A stretch of DNA of 64,000 nucleotides from Tenacibaculum sp. L6 (GCF_028823685.1 NZ_JAPEHZ010000005.1:1-64000), one strand, 5' to 3'. Positions 1-8,487 are shown, counted from the first letter of the stretch. Numbers and translations: made by a program. Notes: generated by a model not told the origin, from the sequence alone.

Positions 1-480
1 AGACGTAACTTCTTTTCTGAAATTAGCAGCAACCAAAATAAGTCTTTGAGAATTAAGTCCTTGATTAAGTACAATTTCAGATAATTCTCGACCATCAAAA
101 AAATCGGATAGTTTTTCAGTAGCTATTGCCGAAGTTCCTAAAAAGTCTTGATAGATTTTTATAATATCTTGTTTGGTCAAACTAGCACAATATGATGCGT
201 ATTTTATTGCTTGCCAAGTAACGTCTTTTCCAGAATCGTCTAATTTATTCTCAATAATGACAACATTTCCTAATTTATCCAAAGCTAATAAATCAAGTCT
301 TTCGTTAGTTTCACTAAAACCACTAAATTCTTTTTGGATGATTAACAATTCTTCTCCCAATGAAGAAGGGTTGTTTGCAATCCATTCTTGTAAATGGTCT
401 CTTTCTCTAAATTTTAGTTCAGCGAATGTTCTTTGCTTTAATTTAGAAATTCTATTTTGTTCTTTGTTTATTAAATACAT
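1..480 (-). CDS. NucS-like/DUF91 family nuclease-domain protein, C-terminus cut by window edge
   Basis: An open frame runs from ATG at 480 down to base 1 without a stop (160 codons), so the gene continues beyond the window. The protein starts MYLINKEQNRISKLKQRTF. Near residues 60-80 it has a D-x(n)-E-x-K arrangement in a predicted strand-rich segment (RLDLLALDKLGNVVIIENKL), which is the PD-(D/E)XK nuclease core seen in NucS/DUF91 and DUF4268-type proteins. In those families the domain acts on DNA ends or branched DNA; substrate here is unknown. It is transcribed toward the window edge with no neighbour visible. The family assignment rests on the motif and the general look of the N-terminal region; a role in defence or repair cannot be told apart from the sequence. 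Confidence 0.7.
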   Translation of the reverse strand, partial: MYLINKEQNRISKLKQRTFAELKFRERDHLQEWIANNPSSLGEELLIIQKEFSGFSETNERLDLLALDKLGNVVIIENKLDDSGKDVTWQAIKYASYCASLTKQDIIKIYQDFLGTSAIATEKLSDFFDGRELSEIVLNQGLNSQRLILVAANFRKEVTS

Positions 481-609
481 TTCGATTTTTTTGTCAAATG
501 TGTGCTAACTAGTTTATATACGTAATAAAATTACTTATATATTCCTTTTACGGTAAGATATGCGGAACTTTTAGCAATTTTATTAACACTTTCAAATATA
601 AAGAAATAA

Positions 610-634
610 GATAAAAAAGTGCAACTTTTTTATC
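610..634. terminator. perfect A/T-rich palindrome, possible bidirectional terminator
   Basis: Arms GATAAAAAAGT (610-620) and ACTTTTTTATC (624-634) pair perfectly over 11 bp with loop GCA. The A- and T-runs inside the arms give a weak hairpin on either strand. No gene clearly ends into it, so its function is uncertain. Confidence 0.4.
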
Positions 635-837
635 GGGACTACAAACGAAGCCTAATCGGTTGTCTTCCTTCTTCAGTAATAGGAGCAACTTTAAACAAGT
701 TGACACATTTTATTGAATACTCCCATAACACGGGTCGCTGATATTACGGAATGTTTTCTGCTTTTACATTTGTATAGATACAACCCAACATTCTCTGTAT
801 ACTTATTAGCGAACGTTGCCTTTGGTAGTTAAAAATA

Positions 838-881
838 AACCTCATACTAACAAACCAAAAAAGGATTTATAGTATGAGGTT
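838..881 (-). terminator. terminator of the lipoprotein operon
   Basis: AACCTCATACTA (838-849) pairs with TAGTATGAGGTT (870-881), a perfect 12-bp stem. Read on the minus strand the hairpin lies about 45 bases after the stop of the META lipoprotein gene and is followed by a T-rich stretch. Confidence 0.8.
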
Positions 882-924
882 TCTCCTAAGTTATTAATTC
901 GTTTAAAGTAACAATTATCGTGAA

Positions 925-1353
925 TTATTCTTCGGTAGTTACTTTTTTAAAGCGCATCATGGTTACATCGTCCATTAATAAGTTTAGTTTTCCGTCTTCG
1001 TCAAAACTATACTTGTTTATTTTTTTAATGGTTTTTAAAAACTCTTGTTCTCCTTGTCCGCAGTACATCATAGTTGTTGGTCCTGGTTCTCCAAAAGAAA
1101 TCGCATTTTCTTCTCCTAACGTAAATTCAGCAGCATAACCGTTACAACCGTTATTTCCAGTAGCTTTCTTTGTTTCTTTATTAAACGTAAGTTGTGGCTT
1201 TTTATCAGGAAACAATCCTTCAAAAGCAATTCTAGGTCCAGAGATGTATTCTAGTTCCCAAGTGGTTCCGTATAATTGTTCGCTATTGTCTTTTTTTGTA
1301 CAAGAGACTGTGATTAATAAAATTACTGCGAATACAAATGATAGTTTTTTCAT
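925..1353 (-). CDS. META-domain lipoprotein
   Basis: A 142-residue protein with an N-terminal signal segment ending in the lipobox VSC at residue 18, so it should be lipid-anchored. The rest matches the META/HslJ fold: the TWELEYISG segment after the anchor, the NNGCNGYAAEF core around residues 68-78, and the later MMYCGQGEQEFLK segment with its conserved Cys and Glu. META proteins are small envelope proteins often found as lipoproteins; E. coli HslJ is linked to novobiocin resistance, but the biochemical role is unknown. It lies 11 bases downstream of the PliI-like lipoprotein gene on the same strand and probably shares its transcript, which ends at the hairpin at 838-881. Confidence 0.85.
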   Translation of the reverse strand: MKKLSFVFAVILLITVSCTKKDNSEQLYGTTWELEYISGPRIAFEGLFPDKKPQLTFNKETKKATGNNGCNGYAAEFTLGEENAISFGEPGPTTMMYCGQGEQEFLKTIKKINKYSFDEDGKLNLLMDDVTMMRFKKVTTEE

Positions 1354-1364
1354 AATATGTAAGT

Positions 1365-2372
1365 TTAGTTATTAGTGTTAAATTCAGTTGAGTTTTTTAC
1401 TACAAATTTTCTAGAGGCTTCTCCATCAAACAATTTGTAAGTAATTTGTCTGGTGCCACCTGTTGGGTTGGCATTGCTATCACCTTCTTTATAAATAGGA
1501 AAACGTTGTGATAGGGTAGTTTCAATAATGGTAAATTCATCGTGCCCCATATATCCCTTACTTAATTCTTTGTTATCGGTAATAGGAGGGAAGTATATTT
1601 GACTCATCGATTTTTTATTGTTTACTGAAAATCCTATTACATTTCCGTAGCTTCCACTTCCGTCAGATTTTGTGTACATTAATACTTCAGGAGAACCATC
1701 AGAGTTTAAATCTTCAATTTCTGCATCAACAACACTACCATCAATAGTTTGAGTAACGGCTGAATTATCTATTTCTAATCCGTACGGAGTAACCGTTAAT
1801 TCAGTTTCCATTCCATTTTTTTGAGTAGAAATACTAAAGCTAATTCCTTGTAAGGTTACATTTTTTCTAAAAATGGTTTTGTCTATCTGTGTTTGGTCTA
1901 AATCACCTTCAATTTTCTGATACGAACCCGCAAGACTACCTCCTCCAGAACAATAAAAGTTTAAGATGTTGCTATCAGATTCGTTTTGAGTAGTGATGGA
2001 AATTTGATTGTCTTTAAAAGAAAATAGGATTGTTTTCCCTTCGGCAGTAGCTGTAAAGGTACTGTCATTTACTTTTTTTGCAAGTGCTTCAAAAGTACAG
2101 GTAGGTTTCTTTTTGTCAGCACGCGAACGAACAGCAATTTTTAATTGCTCGTCTTTAGCAGCTTTTACAGCAACCGAAACCCAATCGTAGCCTTCATCTC
2201 TTTTCTCGTATTCGGAAGAAACATAGTTTCCTGTAACACTAAGAGTCGTAGTTACAGCTTCTTGAGTAGTTTCTTGCGTGTCTGTTTTTTTTGTTTCGTT
2301 TTTACAGCTTACTAGGGCTAAAAAAGCCATTCCTAATAAGGCTGAAGTGTTTAGTTTTATCATGTTTTTCAA
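1365..2372 (-). CDS. PliI-type lysozyme inhibitor domain lipoprotein
   Basis: A 335-residue protein with a signal peptide and lipobox LVSC (Cys 23), so probably outer-membrane anchored. Residues 40-150 form an N-terminal part with three conserved cysteines and no firm match. The C-terminal half (about 175-330) resembles the PliI family (periplasmic inhibitor of invertebrate-type lysozyme), with characteristic stretches VTPYGLEIDN, AEIEDLNSDGSPEVLMY, SKGYMGHDEF and RFPIYKEGDSNANPTGG. PliI proteins block host I-type lysozymes, which fits a marine bacterium living with invertebrates, but inhibitor activity is inferred only from family resemblance. It is the first gene of a two-gene unit with the META lipoprotein. 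An octamer word array lies 82 bases upstream (2454-2485). Confidence 0.75.
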   Translation of the reverse strand: MKNMIKLNTSALLGMAFLALVSCKNETKKTDTQETTQEAVTTTLSVTGNYVSSEYEKRDEGYDWVSVAVKAAKDEQLKIAVRSRADKKKPTCTFEALAKKVNDSTFTATAEGKTILFSFKDNQISITTQNESDSNILNFYCSGGGSLAGSYQKIEGDLDQTQIDKTIFRKNVTLQGISFSISTQKNGMETELTVTPYGLEIDNSAVTQTIDGSVVDAEIEDLNSDGSPEVLMYTKSDGSGSYGNVIGFSVNNKKSMSQIYFPPITDNKELSKGYMGHDEFTIIETTLSQRFPIYKEGDSNANPTGGTRQITYKLFDGEASRKFVVKNSTEFNTNN

Positions 2373-2453
2373 TTTTTCAGAGGAATTTGTTTCAATAAAT
2401 ATACCATTAAGGATATGAAAAAAGGTTTTAAGAAAATATTAAGAGAGTTTGAT

Positions 2454-2485
2454 TTTAGATGATTAGATGGTTGGATTGTTAGATC
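2454..2485 (-). repeat. array of four degenerate octamers
   Basis: Read on the minus strand this is GATCTAAC-AATCCAAC-CATCTAAT-CATCTAAA, four in-register 8-nt units of consensus NATCYAAN. The same octamer consensus forms an eight-unit array at 59078-59141, and in both cases the array lies upstream of a gene in the same orientation. See the findings on word arrays. Confidence 0.7.
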
Positions 2486-2508
2486 TCTAGAAAGAAATTT
2501 CATCAAAA

Positions 2509-2542
2509 AAAAGACCGCCAAAACCTAATTTGACGATCTTTT
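2509..2542 (-). terminator. imperfect terminator after the fad operon
   Basis: AAAAGACCGCCAAA (2509-2522) pairs with TTTGACGATCTTTT (2529-2542) with two mismatches. On the minus strand it lies about 110 bases after the fadE stop and ends in a T-run. Confidence 0.65.
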
Positions 2543-2653
2543 AAACAAACAACTAAATTCTAAAACCTATAATAGTTGAAGAAATTTTTTTATTCAAGTT
2601 AGTTTGCTGATAATGTGCACTAACTATGAATTATATCTAATCTTTTCAGAGGA

Positions 2654-4462
2654 TTAGAAGCAGTATTTATTTTCTGCTTTTAATTTTTCTGCGATTGTAT
2701 TACGTAATTCAACTACGTTAGGGTAGTTTGCATACTTTGTAAAACGCTTAAGTCCCATTAACATCATACGTTGCTCATCACCTTCAGCGAAAGAAATAAT
2801 TCCTTCTCTTGCACTTTTGGTAATAATTTCAACAGCATTGTATAAGTATAACTTAGCCATTGCAATCTGTTCTTTTTGAGCATCTTCACCAAAACGCTTC
2901 GCGTTCTTTTCTGTTCTTAAAATTCCAGATTCTGCCATGTATATTTCAATTAAAATATTTGAAGCAGCAGTTAATAACTGTTGGTGTTGCTCTAACTCTG
3001 GTCCAAATTTTTGTAAAGCAGCTCCTGCAACCATTAAGAATACTTTCTTAAGTTTAGCAAGAATTTCTTTTTCTTCTGAGAATAATTCAGAATAATCTGG
3101 AGTATCGAAAGAAGGAATTCCCATTAATTCGTTTTGAACAGCCATTGCAGGGTTTAATAAATCTACATGACCTTTCATGGCTTTTTTAACTAACATTCCT
3201 ACCGATAATAAACGGTTAATTTCGTTAGTTCCTTCGTAGATACGAGCAATACGAGCATCTCTCCAAGCAGACTCCATTGGAGTTTCTTCAGAGAATCCCA
3301 TACCTCCGTAAATTTGGATTCCTTCATCAGCACAGTTTTGTACGTCTTCAGAAACCGCTACTTTTAAGATAGAACATTCAATAGCGTATTCTTCAACACC
3401 TTTTAATTCTGCTTCTTGATGCGTGTTTCCTTCAGATTCACGAATAGCGATTCTGTCTTCAATATTTTTAGCAGCTCTGTATGATGCAGACTCACCAACA
3501 TAAGCGTTAGTAGCCATTTCAGCTAATTTCATTTTAATAGCTCCAAACTCAGCAATAGGAGTTTTAAATTGCTTACGCTCGTTAGCATAGTTTACAGCAT
3601 GAGTTACAATTCTTCTTTGAGAATCTAAACAAGCTGCTGCTAATTTAATACGACCAACGTTTAGAGCGTTCATTGCAATTTTGAATCCACCACCACGTAC
3701 AGATAACATGTTTTCAACAGGAATTAAGGTATCGTTGAAAAATACCTGACGAGTAGAAGAGGCACGAATACCTAATTTGTGTTCTTCTTCTCCTAAAGTT
3801 ACTCCGTTAGGGTTGTTTTTATCATATTCTAAGATAAAACCAGTAATGTTTTTATCGTCTTCAATACGAGCAAAAACGATGAAGATTTCAGCAAAACCTG
3901 CATTCGAAATCCACATTTTTTGTCCGTTAATTTTGTAATGCTTTCCGTCTTCAGTTAATTCAGCAGTAGTTTTACCTGAGTTCGCGTCAGATCCTGCTCC
4001 TGGTTCTGTTAAACAGTAAGCTCCGAATTTTTCACCCATTGCTAATGCAGGAACGTATTTTTGCTTTTGCTCTTCAGTACCGTATAAAGTAATTGGCATA
4101 GTACCAATACCTGTGTGTGCTCCAAAAGCAGTACTAAAAGACCCTGTTCCACTAGATATGTAATCACATGTTAACATTGTAGAAACGAATCCCATTCCTA
4201 ATCCACCATATGATTCAGGAACTGCTACACCTAAGAATCCTAATTCACCAGCTTTACGCATAGTTTCTTCGGTAAGTGCATAGTCTTTCTTTTCAAAACG
4301 TTCTTTATGAGGAATGATTTCGCGGTCGTTAAATTCTTTAACCGCATCACGCATCATTGTTTGCTCTTCTGAAAAATCTTCAGGAGTAAATATATCTTCG
4401 CATTTTGTTTCTTTTACTAAGAACTGCCCTCCGCGTAAAAGATCTTTAGTTAATTCTGACAT
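2654..4462 (-). CDS. fadE: acyl-CoA dehydrogenase, FadE/YusJ type
   Basis: A 602-residue flavoprotein that should introduce the alpha-beta double bond into fatty acyl-CoA, the first step of beta-oxidation. The acyl-CoA dehydrogenase core occupies residues 30-410: the CLTEPGAGSDA flavin/substrate segment near 150, and YGGMGFSEETPMESAWRDARI followed by YEGTNEINR near 410-435, where the catalytic Glu of this subfamily is expected. The additional C-terminal helical domain (to 602) matches the long form of B. subtilis FadE rather than the short 380-residue mitochondrial form. It is the last gene of the operon after fadN, fadA and the inserted four-helix-bundle gene. No membrane segment is seen; the protein should be cytoplasmic. 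Confidence 0.93.
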   Translation of the reverse strand: MSELTKDLLRGGQFLVKETKCEDIFTPEDFSEEQTMMRDAVKEFNDREIIPHKERFEKKDYALTEETMRKAGELGFLGVAVPESYGGLGMGFVSTMLTCDYISSGTGSFSTAFGAHTGIGTMPITLYGTEEQKQKYVPALAMGEKFGAYCLTEPGAGSDANSGKTTAELTEDGKHYKINGQKMWISNAGFAEIFIVFARIEDDKNITGFILEYDKNNPNGVTLGEEEHKLGIRASSTRQVFFNDTLIPVENMLSVRGGGFKIAMNALNVGRIKLAAACLDSQRRIVTHAVNYANERKQFKTPIAEFGAIKMKLAEMATNAYVGESASYRAAKNIEDRIAIRESEGNTHQEAELKGVEEYAIECSILKVAVSEDVQNCADEGIQIYGGMGFSEETPMESAWRDARIARIYEGTNEINRLLSVGMLVKKAMKGHVDLLNPAMAVQNELMGIPSFDTPDYSELFSEEKEILAKLKKVFLMVAGAALQKFGPELEQHQQLLTAASNILIEIYMAESGILRTEKNAKRFGEDAQKEQIAMAKLYLYNAVEIITKSAREGIISFAEGDEQRMMLMGLKRFTKYANYPNVVELRNTIAEKLKAENKYCF

Positions 4463-4477
4463 AGTATATTAGATTTT

Positions 4478-4505
4478 AAGATTCAAGAGCCAAGAGTCAA
4501 GACTT
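4478..4505 (+). repeat. heptamer word array, one arm flanking the four-helix-bundle gene
   Basis: Four in-register 7-nt units AAGATTC-AAGAGCC-AAGAGTC-AAGACTT (consensus AAGANTC) on the plus strand. The last units overlap the stop codon of the four-helix-bundle gene (4497-4499). A related array lies in the opposite orientation at 4854-4889, giving imperfect inverted ends. Confidence 0.75.
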
Positions 4506-4853
4506 ATTCAGACCAGATTGGAAACTTGAAATCATTTTTTGTATTGACTTAATTTTTTGTTCTAATTCTTTAAACTTTTCTTCAGATAGGTAGCTTTCAT
4601 TAAAAGCAATAATTAATTGTGTTTCCCATTCAAATGAAGAACCTAAGCTATCTTCTAAATATTTATTAAAATGTTTGTTAGTGCTTTTACTTGAACCCTC
4701 AGCTATGTTAGAAGGAATAGAAACAGCACATCTATTCATCTGAGAAACCAAGCCAAACTTTTCAAAGTCTGGAAAGGTTCTAGTTAATTTATAAGAATCA
4801 GAAACTAAATTCATGCTTTCAGTCCAAATTTTTAATTTTTTGAAATTGTGCAT
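4497..4853 (-). CDS. four helix bundle protein (S23/IVS-encoded family)
   Basis: A 118-residue protein of the four-helix-bundle family known from intervening sequences inside 23S rRNA genes (S23) and related to the Avd accessory proteins of diversity-generating retroelements. Typical marks are the start MHNFKKLKIWTESMNLV, the middle segment MNRCAVSIPSNIAEGSSKS (residues 40-58), the KYLEDSLGSSFEWETQL stretch and the C-terminal IQKMISSFQSGL helix. Family members bind nucleic acid as a basic pentamer in Avd; the function of stand-alone copies is not known. It sits between fadA and fadE on the same strand and interrupts what is otherwise a compact beta-oxidation operon. Heptamer word arrays touch both its start and stop codons, and no reverse transcriptase or rRNA gene is nearby, so it looks like a cassette inserted in the operon. 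Confidence 0.9.
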   Translation of the reverse strand: MHNFKKLKIWTESMNLVSDSYKLTRTFPDFEKFGLVSQMNRCAVSIPSNIAEGSSKSTNKHFNKYLEDSLGSSFEWETQLIIAFNESYLSEEKFKELEQKIKSIQKMISSFQSGLNKS

Positions 4854-4889
4854 CGTCTTGTTTCTTGATTCTAATAGTCTTGTTTCTTA
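4854..4889 (-). repeat. heptamer word array, second arm flanking the four-helix-bundle gene
   Basis: Read on the minus strand: AAGAAAC-AAGACTA-TTAGAATC-AAGAAAC-AAGAC, a run of 7-nt words with one 8-nt unit. It starts at the fadA stop codon (4887-4889) and ends at the ATG of the four-helix-bundle gene. It is the inverted counterpart of the AAGANTC array at 4478-4505. Confidence 0.7.
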
Positions 4890-6077
4890 ATTTAGGAATT
4901 CAAAAATACCAGCAGCACCTTGACCAGTACCTACACACATGGTTACCATTCCGTATTTGTTATTCATGTTACGCTTACGCATTTCATCAAATAACTGAAC
5001 AGATAGTTTACCACCAGTACATCCTAATGGGTGACCTAAAGCAATTGCTCCACCATTTACGTTAATGATATCCGGATTTAAATCTAATTCGCGAATAACA
5101 GCTAATGATTGTGAAGCAAACGCTTCGTTTAGCTCAATTAATTCAATATCACTTTGTTGTAAACCTGCTTGTTTTAATGCTTTTGGAATAGCTGCTACTG
5201 GACCAATACCCATAATACGAGGTGGTACTCCTGCTGCTGCATAACTTACTAAACGAGCTTCTGGTTGAATACCTAACTCTTTTACCATATCTTCACTCAT
5301 TACCATTACGAAAGCAGCTCCATCACTAGTTTGCGATGAGTTACCAGCCGTAACAGAACCATTAGCAGCAAATACAGGACGTAATTTTGCTAAGGCTTCT
5401 ACTGTTGTTCCACGACGTGGACCTTCGTCTTTAGTAACGATGTAATTTCTTGTAGCGCGTTTTCCGTTTCCATCAATGTAAGTTTCTTCTACATCAATTG
5501 GAGCTATTTGGTCTTGGAAACGGTCACTATCTAAAGCTTTTAAAGCTTTCATGTGCGACTCGTATGCAAATTTATCTTGGTCTTCACGAGATACATTGAA
5601 TTGTTGCGCAACTGCTTCTGCAGTATTACCCATTCCCCAATAATAATCTTCGTGACCAGCATTTACGATATCGTAGTTTAATTCTGGTTTAAAACCTGTC
5701 ATTGGTACAGAACTCATACTTTCTGCTCCACCAGCAATAATACACTCTGCCATTCCAGATTGAATTTTTGCTACTGCCATACCAATAGTTTCTAATCCTG
5801 ATGAACAGAAACGGTTTACGGTAACTCCAGGTACATCTACAGAATCTAATCCGATTAATGAAATGATTCTTGCCATGTTTAATCCTTGAGAACCTTCTGG
5901 CATAGCATTACCAACAATAACATCGTCGATACGCTTTACGTCGAATTCAGGCAGTTGAGTCATCATATATTTGATGGTCTCAGCAGCTAATTCATCAGCT
6001 CTTTTAAATCTGAACACACCTTTTTTAGATTTCCCTACGGCGGTTCTATATCCTTTTACTATATATGCTGTTTTCAT
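4887..6077 (-). CDS. fadA: acetyl-CoA C-acyltransferase (3-ketoacyl-CoA thiolase)
   Basis: A 396-residue thiolase that should cleave 3-ketoacyl-CoA with CoA to acetyl-CoA and a shortened acyl-CoA, the last beta-oxidation step. The nucleophilic Cys is in VNRFCSSGLETI (about residue 90), the NEAFASQSLAV segment is near 345, and the C-terminal pair GGAIALGHPLGCTGGK (His about 354) and MCVGTGQGAAGIFE (Cys about 384) complete the active site. Length and motifs are those of a normal degradative thiolase. It is 4 bases downstream of fadN, with which it should form the multienzyme complex. Its stop codon overlaps the word array that flanks the four-helix-bundle gene. Confidence 0.95.
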   Translation of the reverse strand: MKTAYIVKGYRTAVGKSKKGVFRFKRADELAAETIKYMMTQLPEFDVKRIDDVIVGNAMPEGSQGLNMARIISLIGLDSVDVPGVTVNRFCSSGLETIGMAVAKIQSGMAECIIAGGAESMSSVPMTGFKPELNYDIVNAGHEDYYWGMGNTAEAVAQQFNVSREDQDKFAYESHMKALKALDSDRFQDQIAPIDVEETYIDGNGKRATRNYIVTKDEGPRRGTTVEALAKLRPVFAANGSVTAGNSSQTSDGAAFVMVMSEDMVKELGIQPEARLVSYAAAGVPPRIMGIGPVAAIPKALKQAGLQQSDIELIELNEAFASQSLAVIRELDLNPDIINVNGGAIALGHPLGCTGGKLSVQLFDEMRKRNMNNKYGMVTMCVGTGQGAAGIFEFLN

Positions 6078-6081
6078 TGTT

Positions 6082-8487
6082 TTAGTTTCTTAATGGTTTA
6101 CCAGTTTTTAGCATGTGCTGAATACGCTCTAACGTTTTACGTTCTGTAGTTAAACTTAAGAAAGCTTCACGTTCAAGGTCTAATAAATACTGCTCAGTAA
6201 CTTTAGTAGGTTCTGATAAATCTCCACCAGCCATTACATAGGCTAGTTTGTTTGCAATTTTCTGATCGTGTTCAGAAATATATTTAGAAGCTTCCATAGA
6301 GTCTGTTCCTACTAAGAACATACCTAAGGCTTGCTTACCTAATACTAAAACATCTTTACGTTTTGCTGGTTGTGTATAACCTGCTTCTGCTAATAACACA
6401 GCATGTTTTTTAGCTTCTGCAATTTGACGGTCTTTGTTTACAACCACAACATCTTTTCCTTTTTGTAGTAGGTTTAAGTCGTATGCTTCATAAGCTGAAG
6501 TTGCCACTTTAGCCATACCAATAGTTAAGAAGTGCTCTTGTAATACGTTTAATTGAACATCACCAGTGTGGAATAAGTCTTGCGCTCTTAACGCCATTTC
6601 TTTAGATCCACCACCACCAGGAATTACTCCAACTCCAAACTCTACTAATCCGATGTAGGTTTCAGCAGCAGCTACAACTTTATCGGCATGTAATGATAAT
6701 TCACATCCACCACCTAATGCCATTCCGTGAGGAGCAGCAATCGTAGGAATTGCAGAGTAACGCATACGCATCATGGTATCTTGGAAATACTTGATAGCCA
6801 TGTTTAATTCATCGTACTCTTGCTCAACAGCCATCATAAAAATCATTCCGATGTTGGCACCTACTGAGAAGTTTGCAGCTTGGTTACCAATTACTAATCC
6901 TTGGAAGTCTTTTTCAGCTAAATCAACTGCTTTGTTTAATCCAGCTAAAACATCACCACCAATGGTGTTCATTTTAGATTGGAATTCACAGTTTAAGATT
7001 CCGTCTCCTAAATCTTCAATAACAACTCCAGAGTTTTTGAACACTTCGGTAGTTTTACGAATGTTGTCTAAGATAATAAATGAATCTTGTCCTGGCTTTT
7101 TAACTTGTGCTTTTGCAGGTACATCGTAGTAATATGTTGCACCGTCTTTAACTGTATAGAAAGATTTTTCTCCTTTAGCTACCATTTCAGTAACCCAAGC
7201 AGCTGGTTCCGCCCCTTCAGCTTTCATTAATTCGATACCTTTTTCAACTCCTACAGCATCCCAAATTTCGAAAGGACCATTTTCCCATCCGAAACCAGCT
7301 TTCATAGCATCGTCAATTCTATATAATTCGTCAGAAATTTCTGGAATTCTATTTTGAACGTATGCAAACATTGCTGCGAAGTTTTTACGGTAGAATTCTC
7401 CCGCTTTATCTTTTCCGCTAACTAACACTTTGAATCGGTCAATTGGCTTATCGATTGTTTTTGTTAATTCTAAGGTAGCAAATTTTGCTTTTTTAGACGG
7501 ACGGTATTCCATCGTGTCTAAATCTAAGGCTAAAATTTCACGCTTTCCTTCAGCATTGGTTGTTTTTTTGTAAAAACCTTGCTTGGTTTTGTTACCTAAC
7601 CACTTGTTTTCCATCATGGTGTTGATGAAATCTGGCAACTTAAATAAGTCGTGAGCTTCGTCGTTTGGACAGTTTTTGTAGATTCCGTTAGCAACGTGTA
7701 CTAAAGTATCTAATCCAACAACATCAACAGTACGGAAAGTAGCTGATTTTGGACGTCCAATAACTGGACCTGTTAATTTATCAACTTCTTCAACAGTTAA
7801 TCCTAATTCTTTTACTTGGTGAAATAACGATTGGATTCCGAAGATACCAATACGGTTACCAATAAAAGCAGGTGTGTCTTTTGCTAATACTGAAGTTTTT
7901 CCTAAGAATTTAGAACCGTAATCCATTAAGAAGTCAGTAACTTCTGGCTTACAATCTGGCCCTGGAACAACTTCAAATAATTTTAAATAACGAGGAGGGT
8001 TAAAAAAGTGCGTTACCGCAAAGTGCTTACGGAAATCTTCACTACGTCCTTCATTCATAAACTTAATAGGAATACCTGAAGTGTTGGTAGAAATAATAGT
8101 ACCAGGAGTACGATATTTTTCAACTTGCTCAAAAACACTTTGTTTAATGTCTAAGCGCTCAACAACTACTTCCATAACCCAATCTACATCTTTAATTTTG
8201 TGTAAATCGTCTTCAAGGTTTCCAGTAGTAATTCTATCTGCAAATTTTGTATTGTAGATAGGTGATGGTTTTGACTTTAATGAAGCAGTCAAAGCATCAT
8301 TTACCAAACGGTTACGAACTACTTTGTCTTCTAAGGTTAATCCTTTTGCTTTTTCTTGGTCGTTAAGTTCTCTTGGAACAATGTCTAATAATAAGACCTC
8401 AACGCCAATGTTAGCAAAATGACATGCAATACCAGATCCCATGATACCAGAACCGATAATTGCTACTTTTTTAATTCTTCTTGCCAT
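6082..8487 (-). CDS. fadN: 3-hydroxyacyl-CoA dehydrogenase / enoyl-CoA hydratase, FadN type
   Basis: An 801-residue bifunctional enzyme for the hydration and NAD-linked oxidation steps of beta-oxidation. The dehydrogenase domains come first: Rossmann motif GSGIMGSG at residues 12-19, NTSGIPI near 135 and the HFFNPPRYLKLFEVVPG segment near 160. The enoyl-CoA hydratase/crotonase domain is at the C-terminal end (about 490-700), with VIGNQAANFSVGANIGMI and GMALGGGCELSLHAD forming the oxyanion-hole segments. This order is opposite to E. coli FadB (hydratase first) and equal to B. subtilis FadN (YusL). With fadA and fadE it gives the same order as the Bacillus fadNAE operon. It is preceded by the MarR-type regulator gene. 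Confidence 0.93.
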   Translation of the reverse strand: MARRIKKVAIIGSGIMGSGIACHFANIGVEVLLLDIVPRELNDQEKAKGLTLEDKVVRNRLVNDALTASLKSKPSPIYNTKFADRITTGNLEDDLHKIKDVDWVMEVVVERLDIKQSVFEQVEKYRTPGTIISTNTSGIPIKFMNEGRSEDFRKHFAVTHFFNPPRYLKLFEVVPGPDCKPEVTDFLMDYGSKFLGKTSVLAKDTPAFIGNRIGIFGIQSLFHQVKELGLTVEEVDKLTGPVIGRPKSATFRTVDVVGLDTLVHVANGIYKNCPNDEAHDLFKLPDFINTMMENKWLGNKTKQGFYKKTTNAEGKREILALDLDTMEYRPSKKAKFATLELTKTIDKPIDRFKVLVSGKDKAGEFYRKNFAAMFAYVQNRIPEISDELYRIDDAMKAGFGWENGPFEIWDAVGVEKGIELMKAEGAEPAAWVTEMVAKGEKSFYTVKDGATYYYDVPAKAQVKKPGQDSFIILDNIRKTTEVFKNSGVVIEDLGDGILNCEFQSKMNTIGGDVLAGLNKAVDLAEKDFQGLVIGNQAANFSVGANIGMIFMMAVEQEYDELNMAIKYFQDTMMRMRYSAIPTIAAPHGMALGGGCELSLHADKVVAAAETYIGLVEFGVGVIPGGGGSKEMALRAQDLFHTGDVQLNVLQEHFLTIGMAKVATSAYEAYDLNLLQKGKDVVVVNKDRQIAEAKKHAVLLAEAGYTQPAKRKDVLVLGKQALGMFLVGTDSMEASKYISEHDQKIANKLAYVMAGGDLSEPTKVTEQYLLDLEREAFLSLTTERKTLERIQHMLKTGKPLRN

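Larger units (their letters stand above)
481..924. other. intergenic region without a recognisable gene
   Basis: About 440 bases between the nuclease-domain gene and the META lipoprotein. It holds a short perfect palindrome (610-634) and a terminator (838-881). The part at 640-830 is less A/T-rich than its surroundings and has stop codons in all frames; nothing there resembles a tRNA or known RNA. It could be the remains of a repeat or mobile element, but no matching copy is present in this window. Confidence 0.5.

Noticed and set aside
173-508. Plus-strand frame of 111 codons at the left edge
   Set aside because: It lies antisense to the NucS-like gene, whose frame runs off the window and has clear protein features.
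4497-4853. Diversity-generating retroelement suggested by the Avd-like protein
   Set aside because: No reverse transcriptase, template repeat or variable repeat is present in the window.
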